The notes under the pieces are model-generated. The model ran no database searches. It saw only the letters and a list, made by a program, of their open reading frames with translations, and was not told where the DNA came from. Source: Gammaproteobacteria bacterium (GTDB taxonomy: Bacteria > Pseudomonadota > Gammaproteobacteria > CAISUE01). From it: a DNA stretch of 64,000 nucleotides. The stretch covers positions 62,001 through 126,000 of the forward strand of contig JAJNBD010000008.1 of the NCBI GenBank assembly GCA_021156105.1, given 5' to 3'. Position 1 is the first letter of the stretch, and the number at the start of each line of letters is the position of its first letter. Both the position numbers and the translations under genes were made by a program. Shown here one piece after another: positions 42,915 through 51,508 of this stretch.

Positions 42915-43787
42915 ATGACAGATCAAGAACTAACCGGATTACTTGCTCGCTTTGATTTAGAAAAAAATAATCATGAGTTTTTAACTTATCTCTTGAAGCA
43001 ATCAGACGAGGCAAATAAAGTATTAAATCAAGTGACCTTTGGCCTAGATGATAAGTATGTGTTGAATTCTTATGTTAGGAATTTAATTGCTGAAATTTTG
43101 AAGCATCCTGTTGAAGCTGAGCGGAAGCAATTGTTGGCAGAAATTGCCGCGCGGCATGAAAGATTAAATCAGTTAATTACTTGTTATCAGCAACAACAAC
43201 GAGCAGTGCAAACAATGCTTGCTTGCTTCAAAGAGTATGCAGATAGCAATGAGGCAAAAGATAAGACGGTTTATCGTTTCGTTGATGCAAGAAGTGCAGA
43301 TGAGCGTATTAAGAGCTCTTATAAAACTAGGGCTGAAATCGTGGCAGATGTGACAAAAATTTTAACCCAAGAAAATACACCTGTAAGAACTTTGATTAAA
43401 GTGCACGAATATTTTGATAAGACAAATGCAGAAAATATTTTAAAAGTAGTTCCCTGTGCTAAGCATTCGACTCAGCAACAAAATAAAGCGGCTGCTATTA
43501 ACGCTTCTGAAAAATCTGCCGGTCAAATGCTTGTGGAAAAGGTTAAAGCAATTTTCACTTCTTTATCAGAAGTTTTTGGTGCAATTTTTGGTAAAAAACA
43601 TAAAGCTGAAAATACGCGCAAAGAAACCGAGATGCAGGCTTTAAGTGTCAAGGAGGCTCCTGCGGTTTCAAAGGCATCAGCGTTGCTCAATGTTTCTAGT
43701 GGAATCTTTGCTGGCGTTAAATCTGGCATTAGTAAGGTAGAGCCTGAAAAAGATGCAGGACAGAGTGTAAGACTTGATCGGGGATAG
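42915..43787 (+). CDS. Coiled-coil protein of unknown function
   Basis: 290 residues, soluble and helical. The segment AERKQLLAEIAARHERLNQLITCYQQQQRAVQTML is a predicted coiled coil, YRFVDARSADERIKSSYKTRAEIVADVTKIL is a compact helical stretch, and the C-terminal 90 residues are Lys/Ala/Ser-rich with a short amphipathic segment FTSLSEVFGAIFGKKHK. No family recognised. Start ATG 42915 has AGAGGTG eight bases upstream; the GTG at 42906 overlaps that site. Single unit ending in a long imperfect stem-loop. Effector candidate by style only. Confidence 0.7.
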   Translation: MTDQELTGLLARFDLEKNNHEFLTYLLKQSDEANKVLNQVTFGLDDKYVLNSYVRNLIAEILKHPVEAERKQLLAEIAARHERLNQLITCYQQQQRAVQTMLACFKEYADSNEAKDKTVYRFVDARSADERIKSSYKTRAEIVADVTKILTQENTPVRTLIKVHEYFDKTNAENILKVVPCAKHSTQQQNKAAAINASEKSAGQMLVEKVKAIFTSLSEVFGAIFGKKHKAENTRKETEMQALSVKEAPAVSKASALLNVSSGIFAGVKSGISKVEPEKDAGQSVRLDRG

Positions 43788-43808
43788 TGTGCGGCTCCTG
43801 ACAAGATT

Positions 43809-43862
43809 TAGCCTAGAGGCTTGGGGGAAAAGTGATTTGCTTTGAGCAATGCCTCTGGGCTA
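43809..43862. terminator. Long imperfect stem-loop between convergent genes
   Basis: TAGCCTAGAGGC pairs with GCCTCTGGGCTA (12 bp with one wobble) around a 30-base loop. It lies between the convergent genes ending at 43787 and 43930 and could serve both as terminator. Confidence 0.4.
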
Positions 43863-43929
43863 GATAGGCTTATTTTTACAAAGTTCATGAAATTTCAAAA
43901 GCCAAAGAATTAATCAAGCTAACCTTTAG

Positions 43930-45282
43930 CTAAGTGGGTTTTAGCGCAATGCCACGTGCGTCACAATGACGCTTATCCTCGTGGTCAGTTTCATATGCTT
44001 GATCTTCGTGGTGACTCTTTCGCTTGCGTGGAAATATTAATGCGCCGCTATAATTCATAAGGGTAGTTGCTGCTTTAAAATCTTTTAAATCAATAGTTAC
44101 TGTCTCTCTATCTAGGTCCTCTAAAGCCTTTCGGTGACAAGCTACCAGTGTTTGCGCATCAGCAATATCTCTTTGATTAAAGAATATTGTGCTCTCTGTT
44201 GTTGCCTTTATTGCGCGAATGGTTAGTGCAATACTGGCTAGAGCTTCATTAAGTGAATTATTAAAATCCTGCATCGTGTAAACTTTAACACCTAGCGGAA
44301 AGAAGGGTTTTGTAAGCTCGTTAAATCCTTTTAACTGTTCAATATTGTCATCAATTAAAAACACCACAGGTCGATCTGAAAAGTATTTTTTAATATGACT
44401 GCCTTTGCATTGCCCATTAGTATAAGAACGTATATTTAAATCTAGTGTTAAAGCGTATTCTTGGGCTAAGCCTTGGATAATATTTTCGGCAAAAAAGAAA
44501 TGGTCTGTTTCATAAAGCGCTTTAACAACTTCATCAATTTCTTCTTGCGAAAGTTGGCTATTGATATACTGAATATCTAAACTAAAATCTTCCAAAAAAA
44601 TTTTTATTGACCATTTGTTTTGATGAGTATCAAATTTTTCTAGGCTAGCTAATAAGTCCCCCTGATTAATTATGGACTCGTCTTTTTCTTGGCAAAGTTT
44701 TAGCAGTTCTAATAGTAAAGTAAACTCTAGGCTGTTGCGTGCTGTTAACACTTGCATGTTTGTTTTTGGAAAAGTTTTTTGCACATACTGGCAAAACTCA
44801 ACGATATCTTTATTGTAAATAATTTTTTCTTCTGCGTAAGAGTTTTCAAGATGTACAAGAGTATCATCAATGTCAACAAAGAACCTTGAGTGCTTGCCGG
44901 CAGTGCGAAGCTGGTCGATAGCTTTAGTTTTTGTATCAGGATCGATTTTTCCTGGTAGTTTAAGTAAAGACGCATGATAACCATGACCTTCAGCTAATTG
45001 GCAGATGATGTCATCTGCGGAAGCTACAATGATTTGCATTTTATGTTTAACGCCAAAAAATGCTAAAGCATCAAAATGCTTATTAAACAAGGTTGCTACT
45101 GTAACTGTTTGATCTTCCTGGTCGTCATCAACATCTGGTTCACAAGATAGTGTCCAGTTCTCAACGTCGCAGCTATTCTCAGAAGCAATTGAGCACTCAA
45201 ATGCTGGGATTGTAATGCCCATATTAGCAGCATCATATGTGTTGTCGTAAATGCTTGAGTCAATAAGGAGAATAACTTTCAT
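43930..45282 (-). CDS. HAD-superfamily-like protein with basic NLS-like tail, paralogue 2
   Basis: 450 residues, soluble. HAD motif I FFVDIDDTLVHLE (Asp137, Asp139), motif II-like MQVLTARNS, motif IV VVFLIDDNIEQ. The N-terminal MKVILLIDSSIYDN and the whole layout match paralogue 1 at 35892-37088, but overall similarity is low, so the duplication is old. The C-terminal region has FPRKRKSHHEDQ, a possible nuclear localisation signal, and several acidic/His-rich residues. Function unknown; phosphatase chemistry is plausible because both motif I aspartates are kept. Confidence 0.75.
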   Translation of the reverse strand: MKVILLIDSSIYDNTYDAANMGITIPAFECSIASENSCDVENWTLSCEPDVDDDQEDQTVTVATLFNKHFDALAFFGVKHKMQIIVASADDIICQLAEGHGYHASLLKLPGKIDPDTKTKAIDQLRTAGKHSRFFVDIDDTLVHLENSYAEEKIIYNKDIVEFCQYVQKTFPKTNMQVLTARNSLEFTLLLELLKLCQEKDESIINQGDLLASLEKFDTHQNKWSIKIFLEDFSLDIQYINSQLSQEEIDEVVKALYETDHFFFAENIIQGLAQEYALTLDLNIRSYTNGQCKGSHIKKYFSDRPVVFLIDDNIEQLKGFNELTKPFFPLGVKVYTMQDFNNSLNEALASIALTIRAIKATTESTIFFNQRDIADAQTLVACHRKALEDLDRETVTIDLKDFKAATTLMNYSGALIFPRKRKSHHEDQAYETDHEDKRHCDARGIALKPT

Positions 45283-45562
45283 AATACTATTTTTGTAATT
45301 TTCCCGGTATCTTACCTTATACAGGATTAAGAAAAGATTAACAGGTTAACAAATATGCTTTCTCCCTCTACACTACTAGACACTAGAAATCGACTCTATA
45401 GTGCGTGCCTTGGATTTGATTACGGTTCTGATCCGCGAAAGCTGCCTTTTAGGAAGTGCCTCTTTTTTTAAAGTCTCAATTAATTTTTCTCAAGCTGTAA
45501 TTGTCTCAATGCTAACGATTAAATTTCTGCCTGTATTTTATCAATAAAAAGGTAAGTTTGAG

Positions 45563-45973
45563 ATGAAAATTAAAAATATGGCATTTTTGTTAACAGCTCT
45601 AGCGTCAACGCAGCTCATGGGTTGCGCCTCGATTGTGGGTGGAGTGAACCAACCAATTTCAGTTACAACAACGCCAATTGATGGCGCAAAGTGTTCATTA
45701 GAAAATGATAAAGGTAAGTGGTATGTGAACCAGACCCCAGGTTCTGTGGTAGTACACCGAAGTTATAAAGACCTTGATGTGAAATGTCATAAAGACGGTT
45801 ATCAAGATGCAGAAACAAAAGTGGTATCAAAAACTAAACCGATGGCGGCAGGCAATATCCTTTTTGGGGGTGCCGTGGGTGTGGGCTTGGATGTTGTTGA
45901 TGGCGCGGCTTATGATTATCCCAATGAAGTTAAAGTGGCAATGAATAAGAGTGATATGAGTGGTGCGGCGTAA
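45563..45973 (+). CDS. Outer-membrane lipoprotein of unknown function
   Basis: 136 residues with a lipoprotein signal peptide and lipobox (LASTQLMGC, lipidated Cys21). Mature part CASIVGGVNQPISVTTTPIDGAKCSLENDKGKWYVNQTPGSVVVHRSYKDLDVKCHKDGY is a common small beta-sandwich type, PEGA-like, with two cysteines for a disulfide, then a Gly-rich hydrophobic loop AAGNILFGGAVGVGLDVVDGA. Such lipoproteins are widespread in gammaproteobacteria, some involved in envelope stress; function not established. Ribosome-binding site AAAGG lies upstream. Confidence 0.85.
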   Translation: MKIKNMAFLLTALASTQLMGCASIVGGVNQPISVTTTPIDGAKCSLENDKGKWYVNQTPGSVVVHRSYKDLDVKCHKDGYQDAETKVVSKTKPMAAGNILFGGAVGVGLDVVDGAAYDYPNEVKVAMNKSDMSGAA

Positions 45974-46024
45974 ACGCCTGCTTTGTCAGGTGTGTCTCTC
46001 CTCTGCGTTGGGCAAAAAATTGCT

Positions 46025-46105
46025 GTAGGGTGGGTAAAGGAGCGCAAGCAACGTGACCACCAACACACTAGAAATTTCATATGTAGTGCGCTTTGCCCAC
46101 CCTAC
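46025..46105. repeat. MITE-like element with terminal inverted repeats
   Basis: 81 bases. Left end GTAGGGTGGGTAAAGGAGCGC, whose inverted partner GCGCTTTGCCCACCCTAC forms the right end. The core contains CAACGTGACCACCA. Related GTGGGCAAAGGCGCGC...TGCCCACC units occur at 50050, 52457 and 63793, so it is a dispersed family. Confidence 0.7.
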
Positions 46106-46212
46106 TTTGGTTTTTTGTCCCCTATAGAGTGTCTGTCAATATTTATGTATATCTTTAAGGAAGCCTTAAGTATGTTTTTGTTAAAATATACCGTAAATTT
46201 TTAATAAAAAAT

Positions 46213-46572
46213 ATGGATAATAATATGACAAATACTCCTTTATTTTTTCAGCAAGCTACTTTTGATTCTACTCGGTGCGACCAACTTCTTAGCAAAGTTA
46301 CGCTAAGTAATATTGTGCGATGTAAAAGTAATCCACAGATCAATACTTTATACGTGCAGTTTGATGACTTAAAGGCTTCTTATCCACTGCAAGCTTGGCT
46401 AGCTAAAACAAATATTGCGCTTAAGCAAATTCGCCATGGCTGGGTTTCCGATGAAAATGGTTCACGGCTTGGTGCAATCGTTGAGTTTGATCTAAATGAT
46501 TTTGATGCGTATATGTCTGGTCAATTGGTTGCTGCGCCCGCTGCTGCGCCTCAGTTTTCTGCTTTGCGGTAA
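46213..46572 (+). CDS. Small hypothetical protein
   Basis: 119 residues, soluble. Single mixed domain (FDSTRCDQLLSKVTLSNIVRCKSNPQINTLYVQFDDLKASYPLQAWL) ending in a short Ala/Pro-rich tail. No family recognised. It has no clear ribosome-binding site; M5 at 46225 is an alternative start. A strong intrinsic terminator follows, which supports it as a real transcription unit. Confidence 0.65.
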   Translation: MDNNMTNTPLFFQQATFDSTRCDQLLSKVTLSNIVRCKSNPQINTLYVQFDDLKASYPLQAWLAKTNIALKQIRHGWVSDENGSRLGAIVEFDLNDFDAYMSGQLVAAPAAAPQFSALR

Positions 46573-46604
46573 GCTGTTAAGCGCTCAGTTGTTGCCTTTA
46601 TTTT

Positions 46605-46642
46605 AAAAGCGAACTCCATCTACTTGGAGCTCGCTTTTTTTT
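46605..46642 (+). terminator. Rho-independent terminator
   Basis: AAAAGCGAACTCCA, loop TCTACT, TGGAGCTCGCTTTT with one internal mismatch, continuing into an unbroken T-run. Textbook form, 32 bases after the stop at 46572. Confidence 0.85.
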
Positions 46643-46806
46643 ATAGAATGAGCAAAAATATTCTCTCTATCAAGGGCTTAAAAGACAAAGCATCTTCACT
46701 TTAAAGGCGGCGACTTAAGCAACTGTCTGTGGGGCGCAGGTGTATTCTGGATTTAGCCACGGTGGTTTGCTAGAATGAAGTTCACTAAATTGAATAAGTC
46801 ACGAAA

Positions 46807-48537
46807 ATGAGAGCCGCCGTTAAGCGTATTGTCCGGTTAAAACCGGAGCTTGCGCCATTAAATTCTTTAGATACTTTATTAGCCACAATTAAAGCTAACC
46901 GGGGTATTGCTGCTGACACGCAGCTAGATCTTTCTTTTAAACATTTACTGCCTTTCCAAGCATTAAAAAATATTGATGCTGCTAGTACGCTGTTAGCCGA
47001 AATGTTTTTTGCCAAAAAAACTATTTGCATTGTAGGTGATTTTGATACCGATGGTGCGACAAGTACTGCGCTAGCAGTGAGTGCTTTAAAGGTAATGGGA
47101 GTAGCAAAAGTCCATTTTTTAGTGCCCAATCGCTTTAAATTTGGCTATGGTTTAACACCTGAAATCGTTGAAGTGGCGGCAGAGTATCAACCTGCTTTAA
47201 TCATTACCGTTGATAATGGTATTGCTAGTATCGAAGGTGTGGCTCGTGCAAACGAGCTGGGTATTCAAGTCTTGATTACCGATCACCATTTACCGGGCAA
47301 TACCTTGCCCAATGCTGCTGCGATTGTCAATCCAAATCAAGTGGGTGATGAATTTCCCAGTAAAAATTTAGCAGGCGTAGGTGTCGTTTTTTATGTCATG
47401 ATGGCGCTGCGTACTAAGCTAAGAGAGCTTGGCTGGTTTGCGCAGCAAAATATTCCTGAACCTAATCTTGCGCAATTCTTAGATTTAGTGGCGCTTGGTA
47501 CAGTTGCTGATGTGGTTCCTTTGGATCACAATAATCGCATTTTAGTAAATCAAGGCTTATTGCGTATTCGGGCCGGTGAATCGCGGCCAGGTATTAATGC
47601 GCTGATTGGTTTAAGTAAGCGGCGTCAATCAGAAGTGTTGGCAAGTGATCTAGGCTTTATCGTGGCGCCACGCTTAAATGCAGCGGGTCGTATGGAAGAT
47701 ATGTCGCTTGGTATTGATTGTTTACTCGCGAAGACGGCGATAGAAGCACAAGCTTTAGCTATGCGCTTAGAACTATTAAATCAAGAACGCCGTGCGGTTG
47801 AAGCGGACATGCAGCAAGATGCTTTTTTAGCCTTACAAAAATTAGCATTAGATAATAAAAATTTGCCACATGGAATTTGTTTATTCCAAGATCATTGGCA
47901 CCAAGGGGTGACGGGCATTATTTCTTCCCGCATTAAAGACCGCTTTGCGCGTCCAACCATCGCCTTTGCAAAAGTTAATGAGGTGGAGCTTAAAGGTTCT
48001 GGGCGTTCTATTGCAGGCGTGCATATCCGTGATGTATTAGACCAAGTGGCGACAGAGAATCCAGGTTTGTTGACTCGTTTTGGTGGGCATGCAATGGCTG
48101 CTGGGGTCAGTTTACCCATCGCCAATTTTGAAAAATTTGCTCAAGCATTTGATGGGGTATTAAGCAAGATATTGGCTGGTAATCCTCTTGATCATGTTTT
48201 GTATAGTGATGGTGAATTATCGAGTGAAATATTAACTTTGCAAACTGTTGAAGCTGTGCGCGCATTAGGCCCTTATGGCCAAGCTTTCACTGAGCCAATG
48301 TTTGATGGCATTTTTGAATTAGTGGATCAACGCTTGGTTGGTGGACGTCATTTGAAATTATTATTACGTGCGCATAATAGCGAGAGTTTTATTGACGCGA
48401 TTGCTTTTAACGTGGATGTGGATGAATGGCCAAAGCATGACTGGAGAAAAGCGCGTATCGCCTATCGCTTGGATGTGAATGAGTTTCAAAACCGACGTAA
48501 TTTACAGTTAATGGTTGAACATTTGGTAGGATGCTAA
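46807..48537 (+). CDS. recJ: Single-stranded-DNA-specific exonuclease RecJ
   Basis: 5'-3' ssDNA exonuclease for RecFOR recombination, mismatch and base-excision repair. 576 residues, normal length. DHH-family motifs: motif I GDFDTDGATSTAL (from Gly77; the common form is GDYDVDG), motif II VDNGI, motif III TDHHLP (Asp159-His-His), the C-terminal DHHA1 region with FGGHAMAAG, then the OB-fold. ygfZ follows with a one-base overlap, so both are probably co-transcribed. Confidence 0.95.
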   Translation: MRAAVKRIVRLKPELAPLNSLDTLLATIKANRGIAADTQLDLSFKHLLPFQALKNIDAASTLLAEMFFAKKTICIVGDFDTDGATSTALAVSALKVMGVAKVHFLVPNRFKFGYGLTPEIVEVAAEYQPALIITVDNGIASIEGVARANELGIQVLITDHHLPGNTLPNAAAIVNPNQVGDEFPSKNLAGVGVVFYVMMALRTKLRELGWFAQQNIPEPNLAQFLDLVALGTVADVVPLDHNNRILVNQGLLRIRAGESRPGINALIGLSKRRQSEVLASDLGFIVAPRLNAAGRMEDMSLGIDCLLAKTAIEAQALAMRLELLNQERRAVEADMQQDAFLALQKLALDNKNLPHGICLFQDHWHQGVTGIISSRIKDRFARPTIAFAKVNEVELKGSGRSIAGVHIRDVLDQVATENPGLLTRFGGHAMAAGVSLPIANFEKFAQAFDGVLSKILAGNPLDHVLYSDGELSSEILTLQTVEAVRALGPYGQAFTEPMFDGIFELVDQRLVGGRHLKLLLRAHNSESFIDAIAFNVDVDEWPKHDWRKARIAYRLDVNEFQNRRNLQLMVEHLVGC

Positions 48538-49313
48538 TGACAGTCTTAAATCTGGCACAAACTTTCTCAGTCATTCATGTTCAGGGTGAAAAAACGGCAG
48601 ATTTTCTACAAAGCCAATTAACCAATGACGTACGGCAAGCAAGTAATGATAGCTTGCAATGGCAAGCTTATTGTAATCGACAGGGTTTGGTGCAAAGTAT
48701 TTTTGCCTTATGGGGCAAACAAAATGATTTTTACTTGCTGGTGGCTAAAGATTTAGTTCCTGTAACGCTTGATTTACTGAAAAAATATGGCGTATTTGCT
48801 AGGATCCGCTGTGAAGTTTTATCGCCAGAAATTGTTTTGCAATTAGATGCGCAAAGCGAAAAAAATCTTCAATGGAAAATTAAAGCATTTAATGCTCAGC
48901 AATTAATGCTGGTTTGGCCTAGCCATTTTACTGTTATGCCTGCATTAGCGTCAGATGAATTAATGTTGCGCTTTCAATTTATGCAGCATCAATTTCCGTG
49001 GCTATGCCAAAAAACTATGGATCTTTTTCGGCCGCATGATTTGCATTTGCCGGAATTATCGATCGTCAATTTCCAAAAAGGTTGTTACCCTGGGCAAGAA
49101 ATTATTGCGCGTACCCATTATCGTGGTAAACCTAAACAAAGCTTCTTTGTGTATCAAGAGGCGGGTATTAAAGATGTTCAACCAGGTCAGGCTTTGTTAG
49201 AAGGGGATCAGCAGGTAGGACAGGTGGTAGATGCAGTTGCAAGTGCAAATACCACCTATATGAGTGCAGTTTTACTTTTGTCTTACGCGGAAGCGAAACT
49301 GCCAAAAAATTAA
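48537..49313 (+). CDS. ygfZ: tRNA-modifying protein YgfZ (folate-binding, Fe-S assistance)
   Basis: COG0354 GcvT-like folate-dependent protein that helps maintain Fe-S enzymes such as MiaB. Hallmark K-G-C-Y-x-G-Q-E is present as KGCYPGQEIIARTHYRGK (Lys181-Gly-Cys183), with Cys183 the functional cysteine, and the N-terminal FSVIHVQGEKTADFLQSQLTNDV is the family start. 258 residues. Start chosen at 48537 (AGG six bases upstream) overlapping the recJ stop; the ATG at 48531 abuts its Shine-Dalgarno. Its 3' end overlaps the convergent membrane-protein gene by 42 bases. Confidence 0.93.
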   Translation: MTVLNLAQTFSVIHVQGEKTADFLQSQLTNDVRQASNDSLQWQAYCNRQGLVQSIFALWGKQNDFYLLVAKDLVPVTLDLLKKYGVFARIRCEVLSPEIVLQLDAQSEKNLQWKIKAFNAQQLMLVWPSHFTVMPALASDELMLRFQFMQHQFPWLCQKTMDLFRPHDLHLPELSIVNFQKGCYPGQEIIARTHYRGKPKQSFFVYQEAGIKDVQPGQALLEGDQQVGQVVDAVASANTTYMSAVLLLSYAEAKLPKN

Positions 49314-49832
49314 TATGGCGGCAATGGCAATTGTCACGATAGCAATCATCATAAAATACTGCACGAAGACTACGGAAGCCACAGCAAAAACAGCCAATAC
49401 CATTCCAACAAAAAAATACATCGTGTCAAAATGAATCGCAGCTAAAATAGTTGTTAAAGTGAGCAAGGTCAAAATAAAAATACCCGCAATGACATTGCTA
49501 ATCACACCATGATGGATAAAAAGCGAAACCAGATAAACCATAAAAATTAACGCTAGCCAGTGTAAAGCTTCGCGAACGACAAAAGAATAGGGAATGTTTT
49601 TGCGTTGGGTCGCAACAACAAAGCTTAATAGCACGGATAAAACAGCATAAACAATAGAAGTAAAAAGCCAGTATTTCCAAGAGTAAAGCGGAATGATGTC
49701 CGTGACGATGACGCCCACAAAACCAAGAATAATCATGGTGATGCAAATAGCAAGTCGCAGTTTTAAGTGGCTGAATTGGCGTTGAAAAACGTCGCTGAAA
49801 TTAACTTCGTCTATTACTTTTCCAAGGTCCAT
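49272..49832 (-). CDS. Small multipass membrane protein, unknown function
   Basis: 186 residues with five or six membrane helices (ICITMIILGFVGVIVTDIIPL, WLFTSIVYAVLSVLLSFVV, LHWLALIFMVYLVSLFIHHG, VIAGIFILTLLTLTTILA, YFFVGMVLAVFAVASVVFVQYFMMIAIVTIAIAAILIFW). Strong ribosome-binding site AGGAGAG. Convergent with, and overlapping, the end of ygfZ by 42 bases, an unusual but plausible arrangement. Family not recognised. Confidence 0.8.
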   Translation of the reverse strand: MDLGKVIDEVNFSDVFQRQFSHLKLRLAICITMIILGFVGVIVTDIIPLYSWKYWLFTSIVYAVLSVLLSFVVATQRKNIPYSFVVREALHWLALIFMVYLVSLFIHHGVISNVIAGIFILTLLTLTTILAAIHFDTMYFFVGMVLAVFAVASVVFVQYFMMIAIVTIAIAAILIFWQFRFRVRQK

Positions 49833-50049
49833 TTTGTTCTCTCCTGTTGTTAGTTAAAACTTAAACTTACTTAAAATCAGAGCTGCAAACGTCAGGTTTG
49901 TAGCATAGTAGCAAAAAATTCTCTGTTAGAAATAAGCTTTTTTAGCCAATAAAAATAACTATTCCTAAATCATCGCATTTTCCCGTACTGGTGTAAAGGA
50001 GGCGAAATGCTTAAATAAGTATTTAACTAAATGACAGAAAGTCATGAAA

Positions 50050-50289
50050 GGTGGGCAAAGGCGCGCAAGTGATGTGCCCACCAAACATGTGAAGAAAACT
50101 ATCTGTCATAAGCCTTTTTCCATTCCGTAATAAAATTCATGCTTACAGAGAGCTAAAATTTAGCTAACCTTTGTTTAGCCTTAAATGATTACAAAACACG
50201 TGAGAGCTTTGTTTCTTGGATTGTCTCTGCTAACTACCGCATTAAAAAGTTGAGACTTTTGTGAAAAAAGTGTTTAAAAGCTAAATGGA
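50050..50289 (+). repeat. Direct repeat block A upstream of module 1
   Basis: 240 bases starting with the MITE-like GGTGGGCAAAGGCGCGC unit, repeated with few changes at 52461-52700 upstream of module 2. It includes ACTATCTGTCATAAGCC, CTAAAATTTAGCTAACCTT and TTGTCTCTGCTAACTACC in both copies. Confidence 0.85.
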
Positions 50290-50312
50290 AAAAGTGTTTA
50301 AAAGCTAAATGG
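50265..50312 (+). repeat. 24-base tandem repeat before propeller gene 1
   Basis: A unit beginning AAAAAGTGTTTAAAAGC is present twice in tandem (50265-50288 and 50289-50312). In module 2 only one copy remains. Confidence 0.8.
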
Positions 50313-50353
50313 AAGGGAGTAAGATAAATATAAAGCTAAAGGAAAATGCACAT

Positions 50354-51496
50354 ATGCTTAGGATATTACTTTTTGTTTATTTATTATTCAATGTGGTGCT
50401 GGCTTCTGCTGAGGAAGATCCTTGGTATAAGACCGCGCCTGGGTGCATGATAGATGGTGGCAATCCTCAGAGAACAAATGTATACCGTAATGTTCCTTTA
50501 ATTGACTTAAATAAATCGCTAGTTAAACGCTGGGAAATAAAAGTTAAAAATTATTCTAGTAATATTCTGTGCTATAAAGATTCCATCATTACAGTCGATG
50601 GTGCGTTTGATTTGAATACGGGTAAAAAGATTTGGGAAGCTCATATTCCTATTGAAAAATTAAATGTTCCCGATGGTGCTGGTCAAATTTATAAAAATAA
50701 ACAATTCATTGTTGGGTATGATCATAATAAAGGATCTTTGCTTTATCAAGTTGATCCTTCGACAGGGCAGATTTTACATGTAGATATTTTAAATAATCCC
50801 GAAGGTTACCAGGCTAGAACTATTTTGATGTATAACGACATTGCATATCTATATGATTTTAATGGAGTGGTAGAGGCTTACGATATCAATAAACATAAGA
50901 CGGTTTGGCTCTATTCAGCAAGAGAGGGTAAAAGAGAAAATATGTCTTCTGTTCTAGCAACTGATGGCTCTTATTTGGCGTTTACTAATTCCTCTTCCTT
51001 GATTGTCTTGGACATTCATACAGGTAAGCTTGTCTTTACTGTGCAGAAAATTTTTGATCAAAAACCTGCCTTTATTAATAAAAACGTTTGTGTATTTCAG
51101 CGCTTTTCTATTCAATGTTTTGATGAGGCTAGTGGATATAAGGTGTTTAATTTTCATGATGACCAAATATCACCTAGCCAAGCGGTGCTGTTTCCTAAAA
51201 ATATATTTTTTGCAAATGCATATATGCCAAATGATCTTTATGCTATTAGTATTGCCAATGATTTATCTCCAAAATTAAGCCAATCATTCGGGCATGTTAA
51301 TACTCGTTTTGCTATTGATAATATTTTATATTTTTATGATTATGAGAGAAAAAAGCTCTGTGCTTATGACAATGATAATAAAAAGATGGTATGTCAGGAG
51401 TATGATTTGAACAATGCAGCTTTTCGTTTACCTACGGGAAAAGGGCTAATAGGTGGTTCTACAAATAATATTTTGTTTTTTTATGCTTCAACTTAG
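50354..51496 (+). CDS. Secreted PQQ-type beta-propeller protein, module 1
   Basis: 380 residues with a signal peptide (MLRILLFVYLLFNVVLASA, mature from EEDPWYKTAPGC). The body is a run of beta-propeller blades of the quinoprotein type, with repeated A/D-xxTG-K/I-x-W/L units: TVDGAFDLNTGKKIWEAHIP, YQVDPSTGQILHVDIL, VEAYDINKHKTVWLYS, VLDIHTGKLVFTV. No catalytic residues recognised; such proteins act as periplasmic scaffolds or binding partners. ATG 50354 follows AAAGGAAAA. 12 bases before the GH24 gene, so they form one operon. An immunity or chaperone role toward the lysozyme-like partner is a hypothesis. Confidence 0.82.
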   Translation: MLRILLFVYLLFNVVLASAEEDPWYKTAPGCMIDGGNPQRTNVYRNVPLIDLNKSLVKRWEIKVKNYSSNILCYKDSIITVDGAFDLNTGKKIWEAHIPIEKLNVPDGAGQIYKNKQFIVGYDHNKGSLLYQVDPSTGQILHVDILNNPEGYQARTILMYNDIAYLYDFNGVVEAYDINKHKTVWLYSAREGKRENMSSVLATDGSYLAFTNSSSLIVLDIHTGKLVFTVQKIFDQKPAFINKNVCVFQRFSIQCFDEASGYKVFNFHDDQISPSQAVLFPKNIFFANAYMPNDLYAISIANDLSPKLSQSFGHVNTRFAIDNILYFYDYERKKLCAYDNDNKKMVCQEYDLNNAAFRLPTGKGLIGGSTNNILFFYAST

Positions 51497-51508
51497 GAGA
51501 ATATTCTT

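Noticed and set aside
45983..46204. 73-codon frame after the lipoprotein gene
   Set aside because: It runs through the MITE-like inverted repeat and has repeat-derived codons; not a gene.
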